Below are positions 1 through 7,600 of a DNA stretch of 25,332 nucleotides, piece by piece; positions within the stretch are counted from its first letter, which is position 1, and the number at the start of each line of letters is the position of its first letter. A program made the translations under genes and the position numbers. The stretch covers positions 1-25,332 of the forward strand of contig JAIPJR010000043.1 of assembly GCA_021734045.1 (NCBI GenBank). Direction: 5' to 3'. The notes under the pieces were generated by a model. It did no database searches. It saw only the letters and a list, made by a program, of their open reading frames with translations, and was not told the origin of the DNA. This DNA comes from Fidelibacterota bacterium. Lineage in GTDB: Bacteria; Fidelibacterota; UBA8477.

Positions 1-310
1 GCTAATCCATCTGCCGCAGAAAAACGCCGACGGACACAGACGAAGAAATATTTTTTAACCGCGGATCCGTTTTCGTCCGGCAACTTCCGGACTACGATGT
101 GACAAGTAAACGCAGATTGGGCGGATTAAGAAACCACAGATCTCAGCGCTACTGAGCGAAGTCAAACCACAGATTACTCAGGTTGAAACAAATTCCATAC
201 GCATAGCGATCTGGCTGTATCCCTAAAACAACCACAAATAAAACTCAAAACGCCAGAACTCAGTCAAATCCGCTTGTTTAGGATATCCTCCGCGATAAAC
301 TTCACGCATT
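1..310. other. Non-coding leader region with relic repeats
   Basis: No convincing gene lies in these 310 bases. The stretch contains several copies of a degenerate word: GGATTAAG followed by AAACCACAGAT at 123-141, CGCAGATTGGGCGGATTAAG at 111-130, and AAACCACAGATTACTCAGG at 164-182. It also holds a short inverted repeat, CTCAG-CGCTA-CTGAG, at 142-156. This looks like decayed dispersed-repeat sequence rather than a promoter. Neither a good -35/-10 pair nor an SD for the capA-like gene downstream could be picked out. Confidence 0.5.
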
Positions 311-1378
311 GTGAAAAGACTCATTTTGCTTGCCTCCTGGACTATTCTCTCCTTTGGCGGGCTGTTCGCCGAACCAGTTGACAGTGACACCGGCACCGGC
401 ATCGACACCATTGCCATTATGGGCGTGGGAGACATTATGCTGGGGACCAATTTTCCCGATGAATCCTACCTGCCACCGAAAGGCGTCAATCTGTTGGAAC
501 CATTGGCGATGCTCACCCGGAATGCGCATGTAACGGTGGGGAATCTGGAGGGCACTTTTCTGGACAGCGGTGGTGTAGCCAAACAGTGTGACGATTCCAC
601 CCGGTGTTATGCTTTCCGCCAGCCGACAGAATATGCCCGCTACCTGGTCGATGCGGGTTTTGACCTGTTGAATCTGGCGAATAACCATTCCGGTGATTTT
701 AGTGACCTGGGGCGCTTCAGTACAATTGCTACACTGGATCAACACGGAATCGGTTTTGCCGGATATGCCATCTGGCCGGATACTGTGGTGGTGAGGCATG
801 GGGTGCGATTCGGATTTGCGGGCTTTGCCCCCAACAAAGGAACGGTCGGTCTGCATAAACTTAAGGCTGTTTCAAATCGTATTGAGCGGCTGAAAAAGCG
901 CTCGGATGTGGTCATCGTAGCGGTGCATGCCGGTGCTGAAGGGGATTCCGCCATGCATGTCCCCCGGGCAACCGAGTGGTACCTGGGAGAAAACCGGGGC
1001 GATGTGTACAAATTTGCCCACGCGGTAGTGGACGCCGGTGCTGATGTGGTTTTCGGATCCGGACCGCATGTAACGCGCGGAGTGGAATTGTACCGCGACA
1101 GGCTGATTGCCTATAGTTTGGGAAATTATTGCACATATGCCCGGTTTAATTTCACCGGCCGGGGAAAACATGGTCCTGTGTTGCGTGTACTGGTTGACCA
1201 GCAGGGGAAATTCCTCGCCGGACAGGTATTCGCCATCAAACAACCCGGCCGTGGCGGGCCGGTTTTCGATCCGGACGGGTTGGCGATTGAAGAAATGCGC
1301 ATTTTATCTCAGGAAGATTTTCCGGAATCACCGTTGATGATTGATTCCACCGGACGAATCCTGCGAAGCCTGGACTGA
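311..1378 (+). CDS. Exported CapA / PGA_cap family metallophosphatase-fold protein
   Basis: The 355-residue product begins with a probable signal peptide (residues 1-20, ending near LFAE), so it should act outside the cytoplasm. It carries the motif series of the CapA (PGA_cap) family, a calcineurin-like metallophosphoesterase fold: GVGDIMLG with D41, GNLEGTF with N78 and E80, NLANNHSGD with N124, N125 and H126, VHAGAE with H206, and GSGPHV with H253. CapA homologues work in poly-gamma-glutamate capsule synthesis, but most family members, including solitary ones like this, have no proven substrate, and no capB or capC lies beside it. The start is GTG at 311 with no recognisable SD, so the N-terminus is less certain than the fold. 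It is followed by a hairpin at 1444-1464 and then by vapBC. Confidence 0.85.
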   Translation: MKRLILLASWTILSFGGLFAEPVDSDTGTGIDTIAIMGVGDIMLGTNFPDESYLPPKGVNLLEPLAMLTRNAHVTVGNLEGTFLDSGGVAKQCDDSTRCYAFRQPTEYARYLVDAGFDLLNLANNHSGDFSDLGRFSTIATLDQHGIGFAGYAIWPDTVVVRHGVRFGFAGFAPNKGTVGLHKLKAVSNRIERLKKRSDVVIVAVHAGAEGDSAMHVPRATEWYLGENRGDVYKFAHAVVDAGADVVFGSGPHVTRGVELYRDRLIAYSLGNYCTYARFNFTGRGKHGPVLRVLVDQQGKFLAGQVFAIKQPGRGGPVFDPDGLAIEEMRILSQEDFPESPLMIDSTGRILRSLD

Positions 1379-1443
1379 TTATTTAGCGGAAAATTTCTGT
1401 TCGCTGAAGGTTTTATACACCTGCGCTCGTGTCGTTATTCGTC

Positions 1444-1464
1444 ATGCCGAACTTGTTTCGGCAT
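1444..1464. repeat. Short hairpin repeat between capA-like gene and vapB
   Basis: ATGCCGAA (1444-1451) and TTCGGCAT (1457-1464) form a perfect 8-bp stem with a CTTGT loop. No T-run follows (next bases CTGTAATAAAG), so it is not a classical intrinsic terminator. The word resembles short palindromic elements that I recall being scattered between genes in many bacterial genomes. A copy count in the rest of the genome would decide this. Confidence 0.55.
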
Positions 1465-1521
1465 CTGTAATAAAGACCTATGAACATATTCTTGGCGACT
1501 AAAAACAGCCCCGCTATTTAA

Positions 1522-1558
1522 ATCGATAAAATAGTAGTAATACGAATACTATATCGAT
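1522..1558. promoter_or_regulatory. Nested inverted repeat, probable vapBC operator
   Basis: Two nested inverted repeats sit 31 bp before vapB: ATCGAT (1522-1527) pairs with ATCGAT (1553-1558), and inside it ATAGTA (1531-1536) pairs with TACTAT (1547-1552). VapB antitoxins of the AbrB/SpoVT fold bind palindromic DNA in their own promoters as dimers, alone or with VapC. Assigning this repeat as the operator is an inference from position and symmetry. No convincing -35/-10 pair could be fixed by eye. Confidence 0.5.
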
Positions 1559-1589
1559 ACATTTTTTGGGAGAATAAATAGGAGGTAAG

Positions 1590-1796
1590 ATGGATACGGT
1601 AACTATTTCACCCAAATTTCAGGTTGTCATTCCAAAAGCAATTCGTCGGGAAATGGAATTGAAACCAGGTCAAAAATTACAGGTAATTCAGATGGAGGAC
1701 CGAATCGAGTTCATATTGGTCAAGGATCTAAAGGAAATGCAGGGTTTTTTGAAAGGCATGGACACGGCGATTGAGCGGGAACAGGATCGGGTATAA
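1590..1796 (+). CDS. vapB: VapB-type antitoxin, AbrB/SpoVT fold
   Basis: This 68-residue protein has the swapped-hairpin AbrB DNA-binding signature at its N-terminus: VTISPKFQVVIPKAIRREM, then LKPGQKLQVI, at about residues 4-34. The charged C-terminal tail (about 45-68, KDLKEMQGFLKGMDTAIERE) is where VapB proteins usually wrap and block their toxin. The start is well supported by AGGAGG at 1580-1585, four bases before ATG. The stop is separated from the vapC start by one base, so the two are surely co-translated. The protein should neutralise VapC and repress the operon, probably through the inverted repeat at 1522-1558. Confidence 0.9.
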   Translation: MDTVTISPKFQVVIPKAIRREMELKPGQKLQVIQMEDRIEFILVKDLKEMQGFLKGMDTAIEREQDRV

Positions 1797-1797
1797 T

Positions 1798-2169
1798 ATG
1801 CATTTAGTGGACTCTTCCGGTTGGTTAGAATATTTCACTGGTGGAAAAAATGCCAATCACTTTGCACCGGCAATTTTAGACACAAGTAATTTGCTGGTTT
1901 CAGCTATCAACCTGTATGAGGTCTATAAAAAAGTGTTGGCAGAGAAAGATGAGAACACAGCTATTCAGGTTTTAGGTTTAATGCGACAGGGAAATGTGAT
2001 AGCTGTGGATATCACCTTGGCGATTTCAGCCGCCCAATTCAGTCGGAAATTGAAATTACCCATGGCAGACAGCTTGATCTATGCTTCGGCCCGCCGTTTT
2101 AATGCAATCGTATGGACTCAGGATGCAGATTTTAAAAGTCTGGATGGCGTAAAATATTTTGAAAAATAG
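1798..2169 (+). CDS. vapC: VapC-type toxin, PIN-domain ribonuclease
   Basis: The 123-residue product is a complete PIN domain, the fold of VapC toxins, which are Mg-dependent RNases that cut tRNA or rRNA. The four acidic positions are visible: D5 in VDSSGWLEY, E41 in NLYEV, D91 in MADSLIYA, and D109/D111 in TQDADF. I chose ATG 1798 rather than the longer in-frame option at 1771, because it lies one base after the vapB stop and gives the family-typical N-terminus. Nothing suggests inactivation. The RNA target cannot be read from the sequence. By eye the pair is more AT-rich than the neighbouring metabolic genes, which fits horizontal acquisition. Confidence 0.92.
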   Translation: MHLVDSSGWLEYFTGGKNANHFAPAILDTSNLLVSAINLYEVYKKVLAEKDENTAIQVLGLMRQGNVIAVDITLAISAAQFSRKLKLPMADSLIYASARRFNAIVWTQDADFKSLDGVKYFEK

Positions 2170-2180
2170 TAGGTGCGCCT

Positions 2181-2221
2181 GGAGAAATTGGATTTTCACG
2201 GATTAAAGAACCAGATTCTCC
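2181..2221. repeat. Imperfect inverted repeat between convergent vapC and acyl-CoA dehydrogenase
   Basis: GGAGAAATTGG (2181-2191) and CCAGATTCTCC (2211-2221) pair over 11 positions with two mismatches around a 19-base loop. The structure fills the gap between two converging genes and may limit read-through, although it lacks a T-tract. Its right half overlaps a word (2199-2220) that resembles the relic repeat at 122-144. Confidence 0.45.
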
Positions 2222-3394
2222 CTACCGAAACGCTTCAATCCCCGTAATTTGATTTCCCACCACCAGTGTATGAATCTCGTGTGTCCCCTCGTAGGTGAGG
2301 ACTGATTCCAGATTGTTGGCGTGGCGCATACTGGCGTACTCATCCACAATTCCGCTGGCGCCTAAAATGGTGCGGGTGCTGCGGGCGATTTCCAGCGCCA
2401 TACGCACATTATTCATCTTCGTCAGACTCACCTGCCAGTGGTGCATCTCTCCCCGGTCTTTTAATCGCCCCAGTTGGAGCGTAAGAAATTGTGCTTTGGT
2501 AATTTCATTCACCATCTCCGCCAGTTTCTGCTGGGTGAGTTGAAATCCGGCAATGGGTTGGTCGAACTGAATTCGGGATTTGGCGTAGTCCAATGCCTCT
2601 TCATAACAGTCGGTGGCAGCGCCCACCGCTCCCCAGTTAATCCCATAGCGCGCCTGGGTGAGACAGGAAAGCGGACCGCGCAAGCCTTGAATATTGGGCA
2701 GGACATTCTTCGCAGGAACGCGACAATCCTGGAGCACAATTTCACCGGTGACGGATGCCCGCAAGGAGAGTTTGCCCCGGATTTCCGGTGTCTCGAACCC
2801 GGGTGTGCCCCGCTCCACCAGAAAACCGCGCACCACATCCTGCTCATCTTTCGCCCATACCAACGCCAGATGGGCCAGCGGGGAGTTGGTAATCCACATT
2901 TTGGCGCCGTTGAGGACATAGTTATCGCCATCTTTCCGGGCGCGTGTCACCATACCACCCGGATCGCTGCCATGGCCCGGTTCGGTGAGCCCAAAACAGC
3001 CAATTAATTCGCCGCTGGCCAGTTTGGGCAGCCATTTCTGTTTTTGTTCGTCGGAACCGTATTGCCAAATGGGCCACATCACCAGTGCGCCCTGGACGGA
3101 TGCAAAGCTCCGCAATCCCGAATCCCCTCGCTCCAACTCATGCATGATAAGACCGTAGGCCACGTTGTTGATGTCGGCGCAGCCGTATGTCTCTGGCAGA
3201 TTGGCGCCAAAAAAGCCCAATTCACCCATCTCCGGTACCAGCTCCATGGGGAAAGTACCCGCCTGATAATGGGACCGGATCGTGGGCATAAAACGCTCCT
3301 GAACCCAGTCGTGAGCCGTATTTTGTATCATGATTTCCTGGTCGTCAAAACTTCCGGACCAGTCCATGAAATCGGTAGTCTGTAATTGGGCCAT
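2222..3394 (-). CDS. Acyl-CoA dehydrogenase, glutaryl-CoA dehydrogenase type
   Basis: The 390-residue protein is a full-length FAD-dependent acyl-CoA dehydrogenase. Its best match by eye is glutaryl-CoA dehydrogenase, which oxidises and decarboxylates glutaryl-CoA to crotonyl-CoA in lysine, tryptophan and aromatic breakdown. Family features are the DSGLRSFASVQ segment with R95, the flavin-binding CFGLTEPGHGSDPGG (133-147), the WITN motif (167-170) and the catalytic base E369 in TYEGTHE near the C-terminus. The neighbours do not form a glutarate pathway, so the substrate is inferred from sequence character alone. The gene stands alone, divergent from the fetAB-like pair and convergent with vapC. 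Confidence 0.88.
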   Translation of the reverse strand: MAQLQTTDFMDWSGSFDDQEIMIQNTAHDWVQERFMPTIRSHYQAGTFPMELVPEMGELGFFGANLPETYGCADINNVAYGLIMHELERGDSGLRSFASVQGALVMWPIWQYGSDEQKQKWLPKLASGELIGCFGLTEPGHGSDPGGMVTRARKDGDNYVLNGAKMWITNSPLAHLALVWAKDEQDVVRGFLVERGTPGFETPEIRGKLSLRASVTGEIVLQDCRVPAKNVLPNIQGLRGPLSCLTQARYGINWGAVGAATDCYEEALDYAKSRIQFDQPIAGFQLTQQKLAEMVNEITKAQFLTLQLGRLKDRGEMHHWQVSLTKMNNVRMALEIARSTRTILGASGIVDEYASMRHANNLESVLTYEGTHEIHTLVVGNQITGIEAFR

Positions 3395-3538
3395 TGGTCT
3401 GTTTATCCTCTGTTATTCCCCCGAATTCTTGGTGATGGCATTGACCTGAAAAATAATCATCCTGAGCTGATTTGCACCCTTAGATCGACTTGAGTTCTTA
3501 CTCTTATTTTGTAAAAATTGGATTATTTTTCTGCCCCT

Positions 3539-4267
3539 ATGGAAACACCGCCCATCTTCGAATTGAAAAATGTCACCCGGGAGGAAGCGGGTCGTGAAAT
3601 TCTCAAAGCTGCCTCCATAACCATTCATGCTGGTGAGTTTGTGGCGCTACTGGGACCTTCTGGTGCCGGCAAGACAACTATTTTGAGATTGTTCAATGCT
3701 TTGGACTCGCCCAATTCAGGTGAAATAAGGTTTCGAGGCGAACGCTACGATGAGGGTTCTGTTCGGGATTTACGCCAAAAAGTGGGTATGGTGTTCCAAA
3801 CACCGACGATTTTGGAGGGGACGGTGGTGCAAAACCTGATGGTTTTCCAACGCTGGCGTAAAGATTTCGTGCTTTCAGATGAAGACCTCTACGGGAAGTT
3901 GGAACAGGTGGGACTCACCGGTATCGGTTTAGATCAGGATGCCAAATCACTATCGGGGGGTGAGAAGCAGCGTCTGGCGCTGGCACGAACGCTATTAAAT
4001 GCACCGGATGTATTGCTCCTGGACGAGCCTACCTCAAGTCTGGATCCGGTCATGGCGCATCAAATTTTGAGACGCATTAAAGCGTTGCAGCAAGAGATGG
4101 GATTCACCGTCATCATGGTTTCCCACGATCATCGGTTGGCAGTTAAATATGCGGAACGGTTTATCGTCCTGCTCCGGGGTGAAATCGCAGCGGATGGGCC
4201 TTTGAGCGTGTTAAAAGGGGATGATTCAGCAGCTGTTCAGGCCTTCCTGAATGGTGGGGAAGAGTAG
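3539..4267 (+). CDS. ABC transporter ATPase, FetA/YbbL type
   Basis: This 242-residue ABC ATPase contains all canonical motifs: Walker A GPSGAGKTT (about residues 39-47), the Q-loop glutamine in MVFQTP, the LSGGEKQ signature (about 138-144), Walker B VLLLDE followed by PTSSLDP, and the H-loop in VSHDH. The next gene encodes a UPF0014/FetB permease, so the pair matches E. coli FetAB (YbbLM), linked to iron export and peroxide resistance. ATG 3539 is preferred; an in-frame TTG at 3518 would add seven residues (MDYFSAP), and neither has a clear SD. The gap to the permease start at 4274 is six bases, so they form an operon. Specificity for iron is inferred from the family. Confidence 0.88.
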   Translation: METPPIFELKNVTREEAGREILKAASITIHAGEFVALLGPSGAGKTTILRLFNALDSPNSGEIRFRGERYDEGSVRDLRQKVGMVFQTPTILEGTVVQNLMVFQRWRKDFVLSDEDLYGKLEQVGLTGIGLDQDAKSLSGGEKQRLALARTLLNAPDVLLLDEPTSSLDPVMAHQILRRIKALQQEMGFTVIMVSHDHRLAVKYAERFIVLLRGEIAADGPLSVLKGDDSAAVQAFLNGGEE

Positions 4268-4273
4268 GTCAGA

Positions 4274-5077
4274 ATGTCGAATCAGTTTTATGTGGTGAGC
4301 TGGTGGGATGTTTTAATGGCGCTGGTATTCGTGGCCCTCACGTACGGGATTATGCGCTATTGGAAAATCGGGTTGGAAAAAACGCTGCTGGTGGGAACCG
4401 TCCGGACGTTCCTCCAGCTTACCCTCATGGGGTATCTCCTGTCCTACATTTTCAAACAGGAATCCTGGTATTTCATGGTGGGACTGCTCATTCTCATGGT
4501 ACTGGTGGCCAGTATTGAGGGCTACCGCCGGCAAAAATTACCTGTTCCCCATTATTTTCTCATTCTGGTGGGCTCATTGGGGATAACCGTCGTCCTCGTA
4601 TTGGGGACAATTTTGAAATTCATCCTGGATGTGGAGCCGTGGTATTATCCCTTTGTCATGATTCCTATTGCCGGCATGATTATCGGGAATGGCCTGAATT
4701 CCATGACACTCACCGCCAATCGGTTTATCGGTGAATTGAAACACCGGGAGGGTGAAGTGGAAATGCTGCTGAGTTTAGGGGCACCGGTACGGACTGCTGT
4801 GCATGGGTCACTGGTCAGCGCAATCCGGGCGGCGTTAATCCCCAATATCAACAATCTTATGACTGTGGGACTGGTCCAATTACCGGGCATGATGTCGGGG
4901 CAAATACTGGCCGGAATTGACCCACTCATTGCTGTTCGCTATCAAATCATCATCATGTACATGTGGATTACCACGGCAGTTCTGGCGGATGTTATTTCGC
5001 TGACCTTTATCTACCGTCAGTTTTTTACCGCTCGTGAGCAATTACGAATAAATATCCTGCGCCGGGCAGAAGCTTAG
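4274..5077 (+). CDS. ABC transporter permease, FetB/UPF0014 family
   Basis: The 267-residue protein is highly hydrophobic, with about seven membrane segments (roughly 8-25, 38-60, 66-83, 94-116, 124-144, 180-205 and 222-246). The cytoplasmic loop IGNGLNSMTLTANRF followed by GEVEMLLSLGA (about 137-170) is the hallmark of the UPF0014 family, which includes E. coli FetB (YbbM), and is expected to contact the ATPase. With its upstream partner it probably forms a homodimeric exporter. Transport of iron or another metal is known for FetAB but not shown here. Length and motif content are normal. Confidence 0.88.
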   Translation: MSNQFYVVSWWDVLMALVFVALTYGIMRYWKIGLEKTLLVGTVRTFLQLTLMGYLLSYIFKQESWYFMVGLLILMVLVASIEGYRRQKLPVPHYFLILVGSLGITVVLVLGTILKFILDVEPWYYPFVMIPIAGMIIGNGLNSMTLTANRFIGELKHREGEVEMLLSLGAPVRTAVHGSLVSAIRAALIPNINNLMTVGLVQLPGMMSGQILAGIDPLIAVRYQIIIMYMWITTAVLADVISLTFIYRQFFTAREQLRINILRRAEA

Positions 5078-5109
5078 TATTTCGCCAATCTGACGGGAAA
5101 TCGCCGTGG

Positions 5110-5141
5110 GTTCTTAAGAACACATCACCCGATTTCCGGGT
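5110..5141. repeat. Palindrome and hairpin between convergent genes
   Basis: GTTCTTAAGAAC at 5110-5121 is a perfect 12-bp palindrome. It is followed by a five-pair hairpin, ACCCG (5127-5131), loop ATTTC, CGGGT (5137-5141). A short T-run begins seven bases after the stem, so this may end fetB transcription, but it is a weak terminator by sequence. Confidence 0.35.
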
Positions 5142-5200
5142 ACCTGGATTTTTATGGGGGAATTATTTTTAATAAATGTCAACCCAAGGGCCGGCACTTG

Positions 5201-5431
5201 TCAGAGTAAATTTTCCGCTTTCAAAAGCGCCTCTGCATCTTCCACTGCCTGCTTAAAATCCGGCCAGACTTTGGGAGAAACGGTCACACCCTTCTGGGTG
5301 GGGCGCCATTGGTCCTCATCTGCCAAAAAGTAGATGCGAAAATCAATGTAGTTACGCCCTTTGAATTCCTTGGCCTGGATAACCAGTTTTTCCGTTTCAC
5401 TCCGTTCTAATTCAGCGATCGTTTTTTCCAT
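5201..5431 (-). CDS. Small PC4/p15-like (YdbC-type) nucleic-acid-binding protein
   Basis: The 76-residue protein fits the PC4 (transcriptional coactivator p15) fold found as a stand-alone domain in many bacteria. A first strand pair, KLVIQAKEFKGRNYIDFRIYF, is followed by the turn QWRPTQKGVTVSPKVWPDF and a C-terminal helix, QAVEDAEALLKAE. The family dimerises and binds single-stranded DNA or RNA; bacterial members are little characterised. The start is supported by AAAGGAG about nine bases before ATG. It follows the M28 peptidase gene after 28 bases on the same strand, so it is probably co-transcribed, with no obvious functional link. Confidence 0.78.
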   Translation of the reverse strand: MEKTIAELERSETEKLVIQAKEFKGRNYIDFRIYFLADEDQWRPTQKGVTVSPKVWPDFKQAVEDAEALLKAENLL

Positions 5432-5459
5432 ATTGGTTCACTCCTTTTGTTCCGTTCAA

Positions 5460-7088
5460 TCAGTGAGCCGCCGCTTCAGGTGCAGACAAACGGGGGCGTT
5501 TTTTTGTCATATTCAGTGTATGGGTTAATCGATAAATCATGCGGGTAACCCGCTCCATTTTCCCGAAATCCAGCTTCTCCATGGTGTCGGTGGGTTTATG
5601 GTAGTCTTCATGAATGCCGGAAAAGTAAAAAACGGACGGGACATCGTTTTTGGCGAAATTGTAGTGGTCGCTGCGGTAGTAGAACCGGTTGGGGTCGTCG
5701 GTGGTATTGTAGCGAAAATCGAGGTGAATCCCGCGCGTCCAGCGAGCTGCCGCGTGAACCGCACGATGCAGGTCATGGCTCAGCATGTCAGAACCGATGA
5801 CGAAAATGGAATCAGGGGTATTCCGGCCAATCATATCAATGTTAATCTCCGCTATAGTGCGTTCCAGAGGCCAGGCAGGGTTTGCTGTGTAGGCTTTACT
5901 ACCCAGCAGCCCTTTTTCTTCACCCGACACCAGCATAACGAGTTGGGTGCGACGACCGGAACCCCGTTTGGAGAGTGCGTGGGCGATGTCCAGAGCCGCC
6001 GCTGTGCCCGAGGCATTATCATCAGCGCCTTGGAAAATGACACTATCGCGCCGGCCTTCGTGATCCATGTGGGCGGTAAGCATGACTGCTTCATCTGCCA
6101 ACTGTGGATCCTTTCCAGGCAGTTGGGCAATGACATTCACGGCCGTGTCAATCCGGCTGGAGAGGTAAAATGAATACCGGACGGTCTGATCCATGGGGAA
6201 TGATACCGGTGTGAGTCTGGTATCAATGCGCTGTTTCAAGGCTGACAGCTCCACATTCTGTTGCAGAAAGAACGAATCTATTGCTGTCCAGGATGCCAGA
6301 AATCCCAGGAATGGTGTGGTTACCGTATCCGGGGGCAGTGTAACGGCATTTCGTTCCGCCACCCGGTCAACCCAGCCGGATTGATGTGTAAATGCCTGGG
6401 TTGAATCAGGCAGGAGAATTTCAATACATCCGGCAGCGCCGATTTTCTGCAAATATTCCCGCTTATGACGACCATTGGCATAGTGGGACCACTTCTCGTC
6501 CGTGAAAAAGGAGTGATCCGTTGAATCTTTCGGTTCACCACTGAAAAAGAGCACGATTTTGTCCGTTACATCGATGCCTTCGAAATCATCGTAATCCAGG
6601 GAATCAGTGTGGATACCGTATCCCACAAAAACCAGGCTGTCCGTTCCCGCTCCGGATGAATCGTGATAAAAAGGCATGAAGCGAAACTGGGTAATATTGT
6701 CCAGTGCCAGGGTATCATTCTCCCGGATAATGCTCAATTCAGGTGGTGCAGCCTGCTCCTTTACCTTCACCGGATACCGGTAAAAATAATCGGGCGCACC
6801 TGGGAGTGGTTTTAGTCCCCATTGCTTGAAGCTTCGCGCAATGTAGCGGGCGGTTTTCCACATACCAGGTTTGGGTGTCTCCCGACCTTCCAGAGAATCA
6901 CTGGTGAGAACTTCCACATGTTGCCTTAATGTCTCTTCGGTGATGGTTCGCACCTGAAAACCAGCCTGAATGGAGCGCCATTCGTATGCTGGATTGAACA
7001 GCGGTTTCGCATTCAGTGAGGCAACGCCAATGAGTACTACGCAGGCAAGGAGCACAACATTTTTGAATAAATTGGTTAAACCGGACAT
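5460..7088 (-). CDS. Exported M28 family zinc peptidase with PA-type insert
   Basis: The 542-residue protein starts with a signal peptide (hydrophobic core 10-25) and ends in an M28 peptidase domain, which normally acts as a di-zinc aminopeptidase. Expected ligands are visible: H340 in TAHMDH, D356 in GADDNASG, E390/E391 in VSGEEKGLLGS, D418 in INIDMIGRN, and H497 in HEDYHKPTDT. Residues about 110-290 form a protease-associated-like insert, seen in many secreted M28 enzymes. It should digest peptides in the periplasm or outside the cell. No strong SD precedes ATG 7088. Downstream on the same strand is the small PC4-like gene. The exact peptide preference cannot be read. Confidence 0.9.
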   Translation of the reverse strand: MSGLTNLFKNVVLLACVVLIGVASLNAKPLFNPAYEWRSIQAGFQVRTITEETLRQHVEVLTSDSLEGRETPKPGMWKTARYIARSFKQWGLKPLPGAPDYFYRYPVKVKEQAAPPELSIIRENDTLALDNITQFRFMPFYHDSSGAGTDSLVFVGYGIHTDSLDYDDFEGIDVTDKIVLFFSGEPKDSTDHSFFTDEKWSHYANGRHKREYLQKIGAAGCIEILLPDSTQAFTHQSGWVDRVAERNAVTLPPDTVTTPFLGFLASWTAIDSFFLQQNVELSALKQRIDTRLTPVSFPMDQTVRYSFYLSSRIDTAVNVIAQLPGKDPQLADEAVMLTAHMDHEGRRDSVIFQGADDNASGTAAALDIAHALSKRGSGRRTQLVMLVSGEEKGLLGSKAYTANPAWPLERTIAEINIDMIGRNTPDSIFVIGSDMLSHDLHRAVHAAARWTRGIHLDFRYNTTDDPNRFYYRSDHYNFAKNDVPSVFYFSGIHEDYHKPTDTMEKLDFGKMERVTRMIYRLTHTLNMTKKRPRLSAPEAAAH

Positions 7089-7230
7089 GCGTTAGGAATA
7101 TGAAAACCCGGCTCCCCGGATGCAATTCGAAATTCACGCGATTGGGGATGCAAATTTCCTGACTGTCAATTTTTAATGGAGCACCTTAGGCATTAAATTA
7201 ACAAAACATGCAACGCGTAAAGGATACCCC

Positions 7231-7494
7231 ATGACAACACAAGAAAATACCGAGTCACACAATTGGGTGACGGTTTACACGCTCTCCGGCGACACCTATG
7301 CGGAGATGGTGAAAGAAGCCCTGGCCAATGCCGGGATCCCCTGCAACCTGCAGCGCAGCGATATCTCTGCCACCTTCGGCACCCACAGCCAATCACTCCT
7401 GGCCGAGGTGGAAATACTGGTTCCCGAAAATCATGCAAAACGCGCATTAACGGTGATTGAAGGCATCATTGGCGAGGAGAATGGCGATAATTAG
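7231..7494 (+). CDS. DUF2007-type small protein (putative signal transducing protein)
   Basis: This 87-residue protein matches the DUF2007 pattern. An opening strand (WVTVYTLSGDTYAEMVKEAL) leads into a short helix, then NAGIPCNLQRSDI, an acidic VEILVPENHAKRAL segment and a short tail. The family is described as a possible signal-transducing domain related to the ACT/GlnB-like ferredoxin folds, but no biochemical role is established. AAAGGA lies six bases before ATG, supporting the start. It is 106 bases upstream of hisS on the same strand and could share its transcript. Confidence 0.72.
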   Translation: MTTQENTESHNWVTVYTLSGDTYAEMVKEALANAGIPCNLQRSDISATFGTHSQSLLAEVEILVPENHAKRALTVIEGIIGEENGDN

Positions 7495-7600
7495 CCGGTT
7501 GGACGGATTGGTCTCATCCCAATTTTGTCAACAGGCCTGCCAGCGGAAAAAATGATGATCCAGATGAGCTTGTTTCGATACAGGGAATACAGGAATTAAT

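Noticed and set aside
1771-1797. Longer vapC start at 1771
   Set aside because: It would overlap vapB by 26 bases and add residues outside the PIN fold; ATG 1798 fits operon spacing and family N-termini.
2474-3007. 177-codon open frame antisense to the acyl-CoA dehydrogenase
   Set aside because: It is a shadow of a well-conserved gene; the composition follows the opposite strand's codons and no family is recognisable.
5598-6173. 191-codon open frame on the plus strand inside the M28 gene
   Set aside because: It is antisense to the catalytic domain of a clear M28 peptidase and has no recognisable domain or SD.
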